From the NCBI RefSeq assembly GCF_900105905.1, contig NZ_FNSV01000005.1, positions 4,402,001-4,466,000 of the forward strand: a stretch of DNA of 64,000 nt, in the 5' to 3' direction. The stretch comes from Rhodococcus koreensis (lineage in GTDB: Bacteria > Actinomycetota > Actinomycetes > Mycobacteriales > Mycobacteriaceae). Below are positions 7,946 through 16,286 of this stretch, piece by piece. Below the pieces are notes generated by a model. That model ran no database searches. It saw only the letters and a program-made list of their open reading frames with translations, and had not been told where the DNA came from. Position numbers and translations under genes: made by a program. Each line of letters begins with the position of its first letter. Position 1 is the first letter of the stretch.

Positions 7946-8905
7946 ATGGCGATACGTCGCACCCGCGCGCTGATCGTGGGCCTGGTCGCAGTGTTGGCAT
8001 CGGGCCTCGTGTCCGTACTGGCCGGAACCGGCATCGCGCATGCCGACTCGGCCCTGATCTCGGTGTACTCACCGTCGATGGACAAGGACATTCCCGTCAA
8101 GGTGCTCAAGGCCGCGGGTGGCGGTCCCGCGCCGACGCTGTACCTGCTCGACGGTCTGCGCGCGCCGGACGACAACAACGGCTGGCTGATCGAGACCGAC
8201 GTGGAGAATTTCTTCGCCGGCAAGCACGTCAACGTGGTCATCCCGTTCGGCGGCGGCGGCACCTTCTACTCCGACTGGCTGCGTGACGACCCGAAGCTGG
8301 GCCGCGTGAAGTGGGAGACCTTCCTGACCAACGAACTGCCCCCGGTGATGGCTTCGCAGTTCGGCAGCGACGGCGTGAACAACGCGGTCGCGGGTCTGTC
8401 GATGAGCGGTACCTCCGCGTTGAACCTCGCCATTCACCGCCCCGACTTCTACAAGGCGGTCGCGTCCTACAGCGGGTACCCGACGGCCAGCTCGCCCGGC
8501 TTCGCGCAGGGCATTCAGGTTTCGGTCGCCCAGATGGGCGGCAACGCGCAGAACATGTGGGGCTTCTGGCCGTCCGCAGCCTGGGTCCGCAACGATCCGC
8601 TGCTCAACGTCGGCGCACTGCGCGGCAAGTCCGTCTACATCTCGTCCGGTGCGGGTTCGGCGGCAGGCGATCCCACCGTCGACCCGGACAGCAAGTCGTT
8701 CGACCCGGTGAAGTTCTCGCAGACGGTTCCCCTCGAGACCGCCTCGGGCCTCAGCAGCAAGGTCTTCGTCCCCGCGGCGCAGCGCGCAGGCGCCAAGCTG
8801 CAGACGCACATCGCCGACGAGGGCCTGCACACGTGGAACTACTGGCAGGACCGCCTGCACGAGTCCTGGGCCAACACGCTCGCGCCCGCACTCGGCACGT
8901 CTTAG
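7946..8905 (+). CDS. Secreted mycolyltransferase (antigen 85-like esterase)
   Basis: Exported cell-envelope enzyme of the antigen 85 family, which transfers mycolic acids from trehalose monomycolate to trehalose or arabinogalactan. The 319-residue precursor has a signal peptide ending at GIAHA-DS (about residue 32) and an alpha/beta-hydrolase fold. The nucleophile Ser152 sits in GLSMSG and the catalytic His in the LHTWNYW motif, equivalent to the HxWxYW region of Ag85. It is monocistronic and closed by a strong terminator. Rhodococci carry many paralogues, so the acceptor cannot be named. Confidence 0.92.
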   Translation: MAIRRTRALIVGLVAVLASGLVSVLAGTGIAHADSALISVYSPSMDKDIPVKVLKAAGGGPAPTLYLLDGLRAPDDNNGWLIETDVENFFAGKHVNVVIPFGGGGTFYSDWLRDDPKLGRVKWETFLTNELPPVMASQFGSDGVNNAVAGLSMSGTSALNLAIHRPDFYKAVASYSGYPTASSPGFAQGIQVSVAQMGGNAQNMWGFWPSAAWVRNDPLLNVGALRGKSVYISSGAGSAAGDPTVDPDSKSFDPVKFSQTVPLETASGLSSKVFVPAAQRAGAKLQTHIADEGLHTWNYWQDRLHESWANTLAPALGTS

Positions 8906-8935
8906 TCGAGGTGTTCGCACGTCCTGAACTCCGCC

Positions 8936-8971
8936 ACAGCGGCCCCCGATCTCCGGATCGGGGGCCGCTGT
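8936..8971. terminator. Strong hairpin after mycolyltransferase
   Basis: The 16-nt arm ACAGCGGCCCCCGATC (8936-8951) pairs with a complementary arm ending at 8971, with a very short loop. It lies 30 bp after the stop codon and just before the next gene. Confidence 0.8.
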
Positions 8972-8989
8972 CGTTCGCCGCAGTGTTTG

Positions 8990-9673
8990 ATGTGTGATGT
9001 GCCGATCGACGACAGCAGGCAGATGCTCGTGCTGGCGGTGGTGCTGTCCGCGCTGGCCGGCTACGTCGACGCGCTCGGATTCATCACGCTCGGCGGGTTC
9101 TTCGTCGCGTTCATGAGCGGCAATCTCACCCGGTTCAGTGTCGGGTTCGCGGACGGGTCGTGGGCGCATGCGCTGACGGCCGCCGCGGTGATCGGCACGT
9201 TCGTCCTCGGCTGCGCCCTGGGCGCCGTGGTCGTGCACCTGTCCGATCGCAGGCGGCTGCCCGTCCGGACGACGGTGCTCGCCGTCGTGTCCGGCCTTCT
9301 GATCGCAGGCGCCGTCGCCGCGACCGTCGGGGCGAGCACCGTGGCCGTCGGCGCGATGCTGCTCGCCATGGGCGCGGAGAACTCCTTCTTCCAGAAGGAC
9401 GGCGAGGTCACGATCGGCCTCACCTACATGACGGGCGCCCTCGTGAAGATGGGCCACCGGCTTGCCGCGGCGCTGCTCGGCGGGCCGCGGTGGGCGTGGC
9501 TACGACATTTCGCGCTGTGGGCGGGCCTGGTGGCTGGAGCGGTGACGGGCGCTCTCGCGCATCACTGGATCGGGCTGGACGCCCTGTGGTTCGCCGCCGG
9601 ACTGTCGGCGGCGCTGACCGTCACCGTCCATCTGCGGATCGACCGCGCTACTCGCCGCCCGCAGTTGTCGTGA
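8990..9673 (+). CDS. DUF1275 (YoaK-like) membrane protein
   Basis: Polytopic membrane protein of about 227 residues with six or seven hydrophobic helices. The N-terminal signature LSALAGYVDALGFITLGGFFVAFMSGN (given here in part: AGYVDALGF and FMSGNLTRF) is typical of DUF1275. Function is unknown. ATG at 8990 is favoured; a TTG lies one codon earlier. It starts 18 bp after the preceding terminator. Confidence 0.85.
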   Translation: MCDVPIDDSRQMLVLAVVLSALAGYVDALGFITLGGFFVAFMSGNLTRFSVGFADGSWAHALTAAAVIGTFVLGCALGAVVVHLSDRRRLPVRTTVLAVVSGLLIAGAVAATVGASTVAVGAMLLAMGAENSFFQKDGEVTIGLTYMTGALVKMGHRLAAALLGGPRWAWLRHFALWAGLVAGAVTGALAHHWIGLDALWFAAGLSAALTVTVHLRIDRATRRPQLS

Positions 9674-10163
9674 CCGGATTTCCTGCGGAGTCGAGGGTCC
9701 ACCACACGCTGCCGACCGCCTGCCCGTATGCGTCACCGGGTTCGTTGTCATCCTTGTACCGGTACACGGGTCGCCCGTTCACGGTGAGCTGATGGGTGCC
9801 GTCCGCCGCGGGGATGGTGTCGATGACGACTTCCTGCAGCCCCTGCACCGTCGGGTTCTCGGTGACGGAGGTGACCGGCGGCCACGACTGCAGGCACGTG
9901 TCGCGGCACGAACTGGCACCGGAGCCGACCTCGTCCTTGTCGTACACGTAGACCGTCATCCCGCCTTCGTCGACCATCACCTCGCCGAGCGTCGTCGGTC
10001 CCATCTTCAGGACGGGTGTTCCGGGCAAGGCCGGTGGGGACGTCGGCGTCGGGGACACCGGGGCGTTGCCGCCCGTGTCACCGGAATCCGTGCGGTCGTA
10101 GGCGCAACTCGAGAAGGTCAGGCTGACGGCGACGATCGCTGCCAGCGCCCATGTTCGTCTCAT
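9648..10163 (-). CDS. COG4315-type secreted-repeat lipoprotein
   Basis: Predicted lipoprotein of 171 residues. Lipobox cysteine at residue 20 (TFSSC) is followed by a Pro/Thr/Ser linker. The domain carries the repeats of the 'predicted lipoprotein with YxxxxD motif' family, seen as TVYVYDKDE followed by CRDTCLQSWPP, and again as PVYRYKDDNEPGDAYGQ. Function in the family is unknown. Its 3' end overlaps that of the convergent DUF1275 gene by 26 bp. Confidence 0.82.
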   Translation of the reverse strand: MRRTWALAAIVAVSLTFSSCAYDRTDSGDTGGNAPVSPTPTSPPALPGTPVLKMGPTTLGEVMVDEGGMTVYVYDKDEVGSGASSCRDTCLQSWPPVTSVTENPTVQGLQEVVIDTIPAADGTHQLTVNGRPVYRYKDDNEPGDAYGQAVGSVWWTLDSAGNPVTTTAGGE

Positions 10164-10319
10164 GGAGTCCTCGTTCTCTGTGACGGCGAAGTGGCGGGCC
10201 TCCTGGGGAACCTCTGCGGACCCGTACATACAGTTCACCTCGAGTTGCGTGCCGGTGCGGGTACTTCGGGCGATGTGACGGGCCCGCACGTGTCGGTATC
10301 CGTCATTAGGCTCCTGTGC

Positions 10320-11129
10320 ATGGGCTGGTACACGCCGACCTCGCCGGCACCCGACCTCGCCGGCACGCTCGTGTGCGGGTGGTCCGCGCGCACGCAGGGC
10401 GAGCATCTGCTGGTGCCGGACGCGTGCATGGACATCCTGTGGATCCGGGGTGTGGGGATCCGGGTGTGCGGTCCCGAGACCACGGCCTGGTCGTTCACGC
10501 TGCCGCCGGGCACCGAATCCGTCGGTGTCCGTTTCCGTCCCGGCGCCGGCTCGCATCTGCTGCGGACGTCGGCGGCCGAGGTCCGCAACATCCGGGTCGG
10601 CCTCGGCGACGTACTCGGGTCCACGTGGGAACGGACACTGACCGACCGGCTCGACAACGCGTCCGGCCACGCGGAACGAATCGCCCTGTTCGAGAACGCC
10701 GTGCGCGCGTGGCGGAGCCGCGGGCCGGAGGCCGACCCGCTGATCGGCACCGTGCGGCGGGCCCTGGCCCGGCAGTCGTGGAATGTGGGCGCGCTCGCCG
10801 ACGCCGCCTCCGTCACGGAGCGGCAACTGCAGCGGCGATGCAACGACGCGTTCGGATACGGTCCCGCGACGCTCCGCGGAATCCTGCGGCTGCAACGGTT
10901 CATGGCGCTCGCGCAGTCGGGGACCCGGACGGGTCTCGCCGCACTCGCCGCCACCGCCGGCTACAGCGACCAGGCGCACCTGTCGCGGGAATGCCGGCGG
11001 ATCTCCTCGCTCACCCCGTCCGAGCTCCTCGCCAGCGAGGCCCCCGACTGGCACGGAAACGAATCCGTCGTCGATGTCGGAAATGTTCAAGCCGTCGGGC
11101 CCCGGACGGGGGAAGAATCGGCAGCATGA
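10320..11129 (+). CDS. AraC-family transcriptional regulator
   Basis: DNA-binding regulator of 269 residues with a C-terminal AraC HTH domain (about residues 145-250; WNVGALADAASVTERQLQRRC and LAALAATAGYSDQAHLSRECRR). The N-terminal part resembles the DUF6597-type sensor region, with LVPDACMDILWI. Its TGA overlaps the start of the next gene (ATGA), so the two are translationally coupled and may function together. A ligand cannot be read from the sequence. Confidence 0.88.
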   Translation: MGWYTPTSPAPDLAGTLVCGWSARTQGEHLLVPDACMDILWIRGVGIRVCGPETTAWSFTLPPGTESVGVRFRPGAGSHLLRTSAAEVRNIRVGLGDVLGSTWERTLTDRLDNASGHAERIALFENAVRAWRSRGPEADPLIGTVRRALARQSWNVGALADAASVTERQLQRRCNDAFGYGPATLRGILRLQRFMALAQSGTRTGLAALAATAGYSDQAHLSRECRRISSLTPSELLASEAPDWHGNESVVDVGNVQAVGPRTGEESAA

Positions 11130-11686
11130 CCTCGACAACCGAAACCCCCGCAGCCCACTACCGCGACCTCGCCGCGAAGTTCACGAAGCGCGTCGAATCC
11201 GTGCCCGCCGCACGCTGGGACGACGCGTCTCCGTGTGACGGCTGGACGGCCCGCGACGTCGTGCGGCACGTGATCGACACACAGCGCTACATCGTCACCG
11301 TCGTCGATCTGGAACTGCCGGAGCCGCCGTCCGTCGACGAAGACCCGGTTGCCGCGTGGGCGGCAACGCGCGACGGCATGCAGGAGATCCTGGACGATCC
11401 GGCCAAGGCGGGCCGCGAGTACGACGGGCATTTCGGCCGCACCGAACTCGGCAAGACCGTCGACAGCTTCTACTGCTTCGACCTGGTGGTGCACGGCTGG
11501 GACCTCGCGCGGGCCACCGGCCTCGACGATACCATCCCTGCCGACGACCTGACCTGGGTGGGTGGCGTCGCGGAGCAGCTGGGCGACAACATCCGCACGG
11601 CCGGAGTGTGCGGCCCGGCCGTGGACGTCCCCGCGGACTCCGACGAGCAGACCCGGGTCCTGGCCTTCCTCGGCCGCAAGGCCTGA
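11126..11686 (+). CDS. TIGR03086 family protein (MPI N-terminal/DinB-like)
   Basis: A 186-residue protein of the mycothiol-dependent maleylpyruvate isomerase N-terminal superfamily, a four-helix DinB-like bundle that binds a metal with three histidines. Visible motifs are WTARDVVRHVIDTQ (about residues 40-53), the DGHFG region near residue 100, and LVVHGWDLARATG (about residues 120-132). Members are often mycothiol-dependent transferases; the reaction here is unknown. It overlaps the AraC regulator by 4 bp. Confidence 0.82.
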   Translation: MTSTTETPAAHYRDLAAKFTKRVESVPAARWDDASPCDGWTARDVVRHVIDTQRYIVTVVDLELPEPPSVDEDPVAAWAATRDGMQEILDDPAKAGREYDGHFGRTELGKTVDSFYCFDLVVHGWDLARATGLDDTIPADDLTWVGGVAEQLGDNIRTAGVCGPAVDVPADSDEQTRVLAFLGRKA

Positions 11687-11734
11687 CGGTCCATCCACCT
11701 CACCCCTGCCCGGCCGCGCTTGTAACCTCGAGTC

Positions 11735-13273
11735 ATGAGCGTGCCGGGCAGGATCGCCGCGCTGACGGCGGTGTCACTGGCCGCGGCGCTGCTCGGCGGT
11801 GACGTGGTCGCGGTGGCCGATCCCGAACCCCGGGGTGCGTCCGGACTGCCCGCCCGCGGCCTGGTCACGTCGGCGCCGCTCACGTCGGCGCTGATGTTCG
11901 CCGGGACCTCCGGCGAGGCCACCCCGTCGCAGCGGGTTCCGGGTGCGGAGTCGGACGGGATGTCGGCCACCGGTCACGACTTCGGCGAATACCCGTACAT
12001 GCGGTACGAGGTCCGGTTCGGTCCGGACACCGCGGGCTCGGACGTGACGTGGCACGGACGTTCGGTGAATCTCGACGACCTCGCGATGCACGTGTGGGAC
12101 GAGGAAACGCAGAGTTGGGGTGAGCCGGTCGCGACAGCGCAGCCGTCCGAGCCTGGCGGCCCGGTCACGCTGACCACCCGGATCGAGGGCGAGGACGCCG
12201 CGCAGATCCTCGTCATCGACAGCCCGCGACAGGACCGGAGTTTCCGCGAGGCCAACGCGACCGCCGACCAGCAGTTCGCCGACCCGGACACGTACGACTT
12301 CGCGTTGCAGCACATCACCGACACCCAGTACGTGTCCCGGGACCGGCCCGAGGTGTATTTCGACATGACCCGCTGGACCGCGGAGAACGCCGCCGAACGC
12401 AAGATCGCGTATTCGATGCACACCGGCGACCTCGTCCAGAGCTGGATACGTCCGGGGGCGCCCGAGTCCCGCGCGCGCCCCGAGTTCGAGGTGGCGGACC
12501 GCGCGATGGCGACGCTCGAGGACGCCGGAGTCCCGTACGGGGTCCTGCCCGGCAACCACGACAACCTGTGGAACGTGGGCGGACGGCTCATTCCCGGCGA
12601 GCACGAGAAGAACCACGCCCTCTACAACGAGTTCTTCGGTCCGTGGCGGTTCCGCGACCGGCCGTACTGGGGTGAATCCGTCACGGACACGGACAATTCG
12701 GCGCACTACGACCTGCTCGACATCGCCGGCGCGAAATTCCTGATGCTCTACATCGGCTACAACCCGCCCGAGCACGTCCTGCAGTGGGCCGAGGACGTGC
12801 TGGCCGCCCACCCGGACCGCAACGTGGTGATCGGCAGCCACTATTACCTGGACGAGGACGGCTCGCTGCGGATGAGCGGGTTCGGCGACATCGGTACCAG
12901 TGCCGGACAGCAGATCTGGAATCGGCTCGTCGTCCCGTTCGACACGGTGTTCCTGGTCCTCGCGGGGCACGTCGACGGGCAGACGACGGTCACCGACCGG
13001 AAGGTGGGCGACACCGACCGGAAGGTCGTGGAGTTGCTGGCCGACTACCAGTACTTCACGGTGAACGGTCTCCGCGAGACCGGCTTCCAGCGACTGCTGC
13101 AGTTCGACGTCGACGGTGGAGCCCTCGCGGTCACGACGCACTCCCCGACCCTGGACAGCTTCCGGGTGGAGGACTTCGATCCGCAGCGCCGCTACGCGGC
13201 CGGTGACGGCGACTTCGTCACCGACGTGGAGTTGCGGGCCGACCTGCCGCGCGCCGTCATCCCCGCGCCCTGA
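11735..13273 (+). CDS. Secreted calcineurin-like metallophosphoesterase
   Basis: Exported phosphoesterase of 512 residues with a signal peptide of roughly 28 residues ending before DPEP. The dimetal site motifs appear in family order: DTQYVSRD (about residue 195), HTGDLVQSW (GD), LPGNHDNLW (GNHD), GSHYY and AGHVDG. A beta-rich N-terminal domain precedes the catalytic core. It may act on nucleotides or phospholipids at the surface, but the substrate cannot be told. It begins 48 bp after the MPI-like gene. Confidence 0.88.
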   Translation: MSVPGRIAALTAVSLAAALLGGDVVAVADPEPRGASGLPARGLVTSAPLTSALMFAGTSGEATPSQRVPGAESDGMSATGHDFGEYPYMRYEVRFGPDTAGSDVTWHGRSVNLDDLAMHVWDEETQSWGEPVATAQPSEPGGPVTLTTRIEGEDAAQILVIDSPRQDRSFREANATADQQFADPDTYDFALQHITDTQYVSRDRPEVYFDMTRWTAENAAERKIAYSMHTGDLVQSWIRPGAPESRARPEFEVADRAMATLEDAGVPYGVLPGNHDNLWNVGGRLIPGEHEKNHALYNEFFGPWRFRDRPYWGESVTDTDNSAHYDLLDIAGAKFLMLYIGYNPPEHVLQWAEDVLAAHPDRNVVIGSHYYLDEDGSLRMSGFGDIGTSAGQQIWNRLVVPFDTVFLVLAGHVDGQTTVTDRKVGDTDRKVVELLADYQYFTVNGLRETGFQRLLQFDVDGGALAVTTHSPTLDSFRVEDFDPQRRYAAGDGDFVTDVELRADLPRAVIPAP

Positions 13274-13282
13274 GATGGAGTC

Positions 13283-13402
13283 GATCAGCTGCGCGACAAC
13301 CGGCACGTCGTCCGGGCCGCGACGGACGAACTGATGCACCCCCTCATGACGCTGTCGGGCCAGGAGTACGTGGACGACTACGCGCTCAGGCGACCGGCGT
13401 AG
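13283..13402 (+). pseudogene. Possible remnant of a PlsC-type acyltransferase C-terminus
   Basis: Between the phosphoesterase stop and the facing TetR gene, one frame reads DQLRDNRHVVRAATDELM... SGQEYVDDYALRRPA and then stops. The TDELM...SGQEYVD pattern resembles the C-terminal tail of actinobacterial 1-acyl-glycerol-3-phosphate acyltransferases. There is no start codon or catalytic region, and the end overlaps the TetR 3' end by 17 bp. It is probably a deletion scar. It could instead be chance similarity. Confidence 0.4.
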
Positions 13403-13967
13403 CGACGGCGCGCGTCACCAGATCGGCGATGAGCCGCTCGGTGTCGACGCCCTCGAGCACCCCGGGCAGCGTCAGGTGCTCGACGATGAGCGCATTCATC
13501 GCGAGGTAGAGCATCAGCACGGTGCTGCGGTCGCCGGGCAGTCCCGAGCCGAGGTGAAACCCGATGTCGCGCTCCAGGTTGCCGGAGATGGTGCGCGTCA
13601 ACGTGGTGCGTAACTCGGGTCGACGGACCGCTTCGAGCCGCAACTCCTGCAACGCGAGGTAGCCCGTCCGGTCGCCGGTGATCCGGCCGAACAGTCCCTG
13701 CATGTACTCGATCACGAGGTCGAGATTCTGCGGCTTACGACCGCTTTCCTCTATGACCGCGGGGTCGGGGCCCATCCGCTCGTGAATCCGCTTGCCGACC
13801 TGGTCGAACAGGTCGTCGCGGCTGGCGAAGTAGTTGGAGGCCGTCCCCTTGGGCACGTTCGCCTCGACGTCGACGGCACGGAAGGTGAGGCCGCGCGCAC
13901 CCTCTCGCGCAAGCACTTCGATCGCTGCGTTCACGAGTGCCGCACGTCGTTCCGGATTCTGCGCCAT
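13386..13967 (-). CDS. TetR-family repressor
   Basis: DNA-binding repressor of 193 residues. The N-terminal HTH is clear (EGARGLTFRAVDVEANVPKG followed by TASNYFASRDDLFDQV). The C-terminal ligand domain is unremarkable. The ATG at 13967 is chosen because an AGGAG lies six bases upstream. A 28-bp near-perfect palindrome at 13997-14024 lies between it and the divergent reductase gene and is its likely operator, giving autoregulation and control of the reductase. Confidence 0.88.
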   Translation of the reverse strand: MAQNPERRAALVNAAIEVLAREGARGLTFRAVDVEANVPKGTASNYFASRDDLFDQVGKRIHERMGPDPAVIEESGRKPQNLDLVIEYMQGLFGRITGDRTGYLALQELRLEAVRRPELRTTLTRTISGNLERDIGFHLGSGLPGDRSTVLMLYLAMNALIVEHLTLPGVLEGVDTERLIADLVTRAVATPVA

Positions 13968-13996
13968 CGACACTCCTCGAAAAAGGACTTGCAACC

Positions 13997-14024
13997 ACTG
14001 CAGTCATAGTACTACAACTGGAGT
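13997..14024. promoter_or_regulatory. 28-bp palindrome, likely TetR operator
   Basis: The half site ACTGCAGTCATAGT meets its imperfect complement ACTACAACTGGAGT at 14010/14011. Eleven of 14 pairs are complementary. It is placed between the divergent TetR and reductase genes, as expected for a shared operator. Confidence 0.65.
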
Positions 14025-14049
14025 AATTACCGACTGCGGGAGGACTCAC

Positions 14050-14627
14050 ATGCGAAAACTCGTCTACTACGTCGCCACCACCATCGACGGATTCATCGCC
14101 GGGGCCGACGGTTCGGACCCCAGCGGCACCGTCTTCGAGCTCGAGGGTGATCACATGCCCGCGATGATCGCCGAGTACCCCGAAACGGTCCCCACCCATG
14201 TGCGGGCAGCGATGGGAATCGATGCCCCCAACCGGCATTTCGACACACTGCTCATGGGCCGCGCCAGCTACCAGCCCGGCCTCGACCTCGGCGTGACCAG
14301 CCCGTACGCGCATCTGCGACAGTACGTGTTCTCGACGACGATCACCGAGTCGCCCGACCCGGACGTTCAGATCGTCTCGGGCGATCCGATCGAGAAGGTG
14401 CGCGAACTCAAGAAGGAGGACGGCAAGGACATCTGGCTGTGCGGCGGCGGGAAGCTGGCCGCCGCGGTGCAACCCGAGGTCGACGAACTCCGGATCAAGC
14501 TCAACCCGTGGCGATCGGCACCGGCATTCCGCTGTTCGACGGCGAATTCGACCCCCAGCGGTTCCGGCTGACCTCGACCCGCGCATTCGAGAGCGGGATG
14601 ATTTTCCTGACGTACGTTCGCCGATAA
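14050..14627 (+). pseudogene. Dihydrofolate reductase family protein, frameshifted
   Basis: RibD-C/DHFR-like NADPH-dependent reductase, about 192 residues if restored. The first frame runs MRKLVYYVATTIDGFIAG to DELRIKLNP and includes the cofactor-site IWLCGGGKLAA. After position about 14508 homology moves to another frame as VAIGTGIPLFDGEFDPQRF...FLTYVRR, ending at 14627. One missing G after CCCG explains the shift. It diverges from the TetR gene across the palindromic operator. Either the gene is dead, losing its last 40 residues, or one base is missing from the assembly. Confidence 0.8.
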
Positions 14628-14673
14628 CCGGAGTCACACCCGCCACTTGCGGCGACACGGGCACCTGACGCAT

Positions 14674-14688
14674 GTATTGATTCAATAC
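14674..14688. promoter_or_regulatory. 15-bp perfect palindrome, likely TetR operator
   Basis: GTATTGA-T-TCAATAC is a perfect dyad ending 18 bp before the ATG of the downstream TetR gene. Its place over the expected promoter or leader suggests autoregulation. Confidence 0.6.
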
Positions 14689-14706
14689 GTAAGTAATGTT
14701 CGAGGC

Positions 14707-15318
14707 ATGCGCGAACGCCGGTACTCGTCCACCAGCCCCGAACACCTGGCTGCGGCCCTGTTCGACGTCGCGGCCGAGTCGGGCCTCGAGGGCGCCAGCG
14801 TGCGCGAGGTCGCCAAGAGGGCGGGTGTGTCCATCGGCGCCGTGCAGCACCACTTCTCCACGAAGGACGAGATGTTCGCGTTCGCGCTGCGCACCCTCGT
14901 CGACACACTGCTCACCCGCCTGGCGGAGATCGACCGCGGCGGCGACCCCGCCGAGGACCTGTTCGCCGCGATGTCGCAGTTGCTCCCCCTCGACGAGTCA
15001 CGGTCGCGGGAAGCGCACGTCAGGGCGGCATTCGCCGTCCGGGCGGCCACCTCCCCGTCGCTCGCCGAGATCCGGCGCACGACCCTGTTCACCATCCGCA
15101 CCGGACTGTCCGCGGTGCTCATCGGGATCGGCACCCCGGAAGCGGAAACCCGTGCGGCGCTTCTCCTCGCCACCGTCGACGGTCTCGCCCTCGAGGCGAT
15201 CGGCAGTCCGGACCTGTACCCGGCCGAGTACCTCGAGCACGCCCTGAACGTCCAGATCGGCATGACTCTGCTGGGCGCCGACGTCGTGCCGTCGTCGTCG
15301 ATCGAACTGGCCAGCTGA
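14707..15318 (+). CDS. TetR-family repressor
   Basis: Regulator of 203 residues with HTH near residues 25-55 (ASVREVAKRAGVSIGAVQHH followed by FSTKDEMF). The C-terminal domain carries the TetR_C pattern seen in ESRSREAHVRAAFAVRAATSP. The ATG at 14707 places the 15-bp dyad just upstream. The next gene, gluQ, follows after 11 bp in the same direction, but their functions seem unrelated. Confidence 0.87.
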   Translation: MRERRYSSTSPEHLAAALFDVAAESGLEGASVREVAKRAGVSIGAVQHHFSTKDEMFAFALRTLVDTLLTRLAEIDRGGDPAEDLFAAMSQLLPLDESRSREAHVRAAFAVRAATSPSLAEIRRTTLFTIRTGLSAVLIGIGTPEAETRAALLLATVDGLALEAIGSPDLYPAEYLEHALNVQIGMTLLGADVVPSSSIELAS

Positions 15319-15329
15319 CCCCTCGGCCG

Positions 15330-16286
15330 ATGTCACATCCGTCTCGTCAGAGTGAACCGCTGCCCCGTCACGCGGAGGGCGCGGGACGGTTCGCGCCCAG
15401 CCCCTCCGGCGACCTGCACCTCGGCAACCTGCGGACGGCCGTGCTGGCATGGCTGTTCGCCCGGTCCACCGGCCGGCGATTTCTCCTGCGCGTCGAAGAC
15501 CTGGACCGCGTCCGCGACGGCGCCCGGGACCGGCAACTGGCCGACCTCGCGGAACTCGGTCTCGACTGGGACGGCGACGTCGTGTCGCAGTCGCACCGAC
15601 TGCCGCGGTACGACGCCGCCATCGCCGAACTCCACGCCGCCGGCCTCACGTACGAGTGCTTCTGCACGAGAAGAGAAATCCTGAAGGCGGCGTCGGCCCC
15701 GCACGCACCCCAGGGCGCCTACCCGGGGACCTGCCGCAACCTGACACCGGACGAGCGTGCCGACCGGCTCGCCGGCGGGCGACCACCGGCCCTGCGTCTG
15801 CGCGCCGACGTCACGTCGTTCACCATCGACGACGTCCTGCACGGAAGCTACTCCGGAATGGTGGACGACCTCGTGCTGCGCCGCGGCGACGGAACACCCG
15901 CGTACAACCTCGCGGTGGTCGTCGACGACGCCGCCCAGGGGATCGATCAGGTGGTGCGCGGCGACGACCTGCTCTCGTCCGCGCCCCGCCAGGCGTACCT
16001 CGCGGGACTGCTCGGGCTCACCGCCCCCGCGTACGCACACGTCGCGCTCGCCCTCAACGAGGACGGCAAACGGCTCGCGAAACGTGACGGCGCCATCACC
16101 CTCACCGACCAGAAAGCGTTGGGACGCACACCGAGCGACGTCCTCGGGGTGCTGGCGGCGTCGCTCGGGCTCGCGGAACCGGGCGAGGCCGTGGATCTCG
16201 GGACCCTCCTCGCCCGATTCGACCCGGCCCGCCTGCACCGCGAACCGTGGGTGGTCAGGCCCCCGACGCCGCCGCGATCAGCATGA
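15330..16286 (+). CDS. gluQ: Glutamyl-queuosine tRNA(Asp) synthetase
   Basis: Truncated GluRS paralogue that attaches glutamate to queuosine at position 34 of tRNA-Asp. At 318 residues it has the catalytic domain but no anticodon-binding domain. Visible are the HIGH-like RFAPSPSGDLHLGNL (about residues 20-34), the zinc-binding cysteines in YECFCTRR...YPGTCRNL (about residues 109-135), and the KMSKS-like KRLAKRDGA (about residues 248-256). The window also carries tgt and a queuosine-precursor transporter, so the whole Q-modification branch is represented. The 3' end overlaps the convergent gene by 32 bp. Confidence 0.93.
   Translation: MSHPSRQSEPLPRHAEGAGRFAPSPSGDLHLGNLRTAVLAWLFARSTGRRFLLRVEDLDRVRDGARDRQLADLAELGLDWDGDVVSQSHRLPRYDAAIAELHAAGLTYECFCTRREILKAASAPHAPQGAYPGTCRNLTPDERADRLAGGRPPALRLRADVTSFTIDDVLHGSYSGMVDDLVLRRGDGTPAYNLAVVVDDAAQGIDQVVRGDDLLSSAPRQAYLAGLLGLTAPAYAHVALALNEDGKRLAKRDGAITLTDQKALGRTPSDVLGVLAASLGLAEPGEAVDLGTLLARFDPARLHREPWVVRPPTPPRSA

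Noticed and set aside
9648..11138. A 496-residue reading of the COG4315 lipoprotein
   Set aside because: The first 320-odd residues are antisense to the AraC gene. A proper signal peptide with lipobox starts at 10163.
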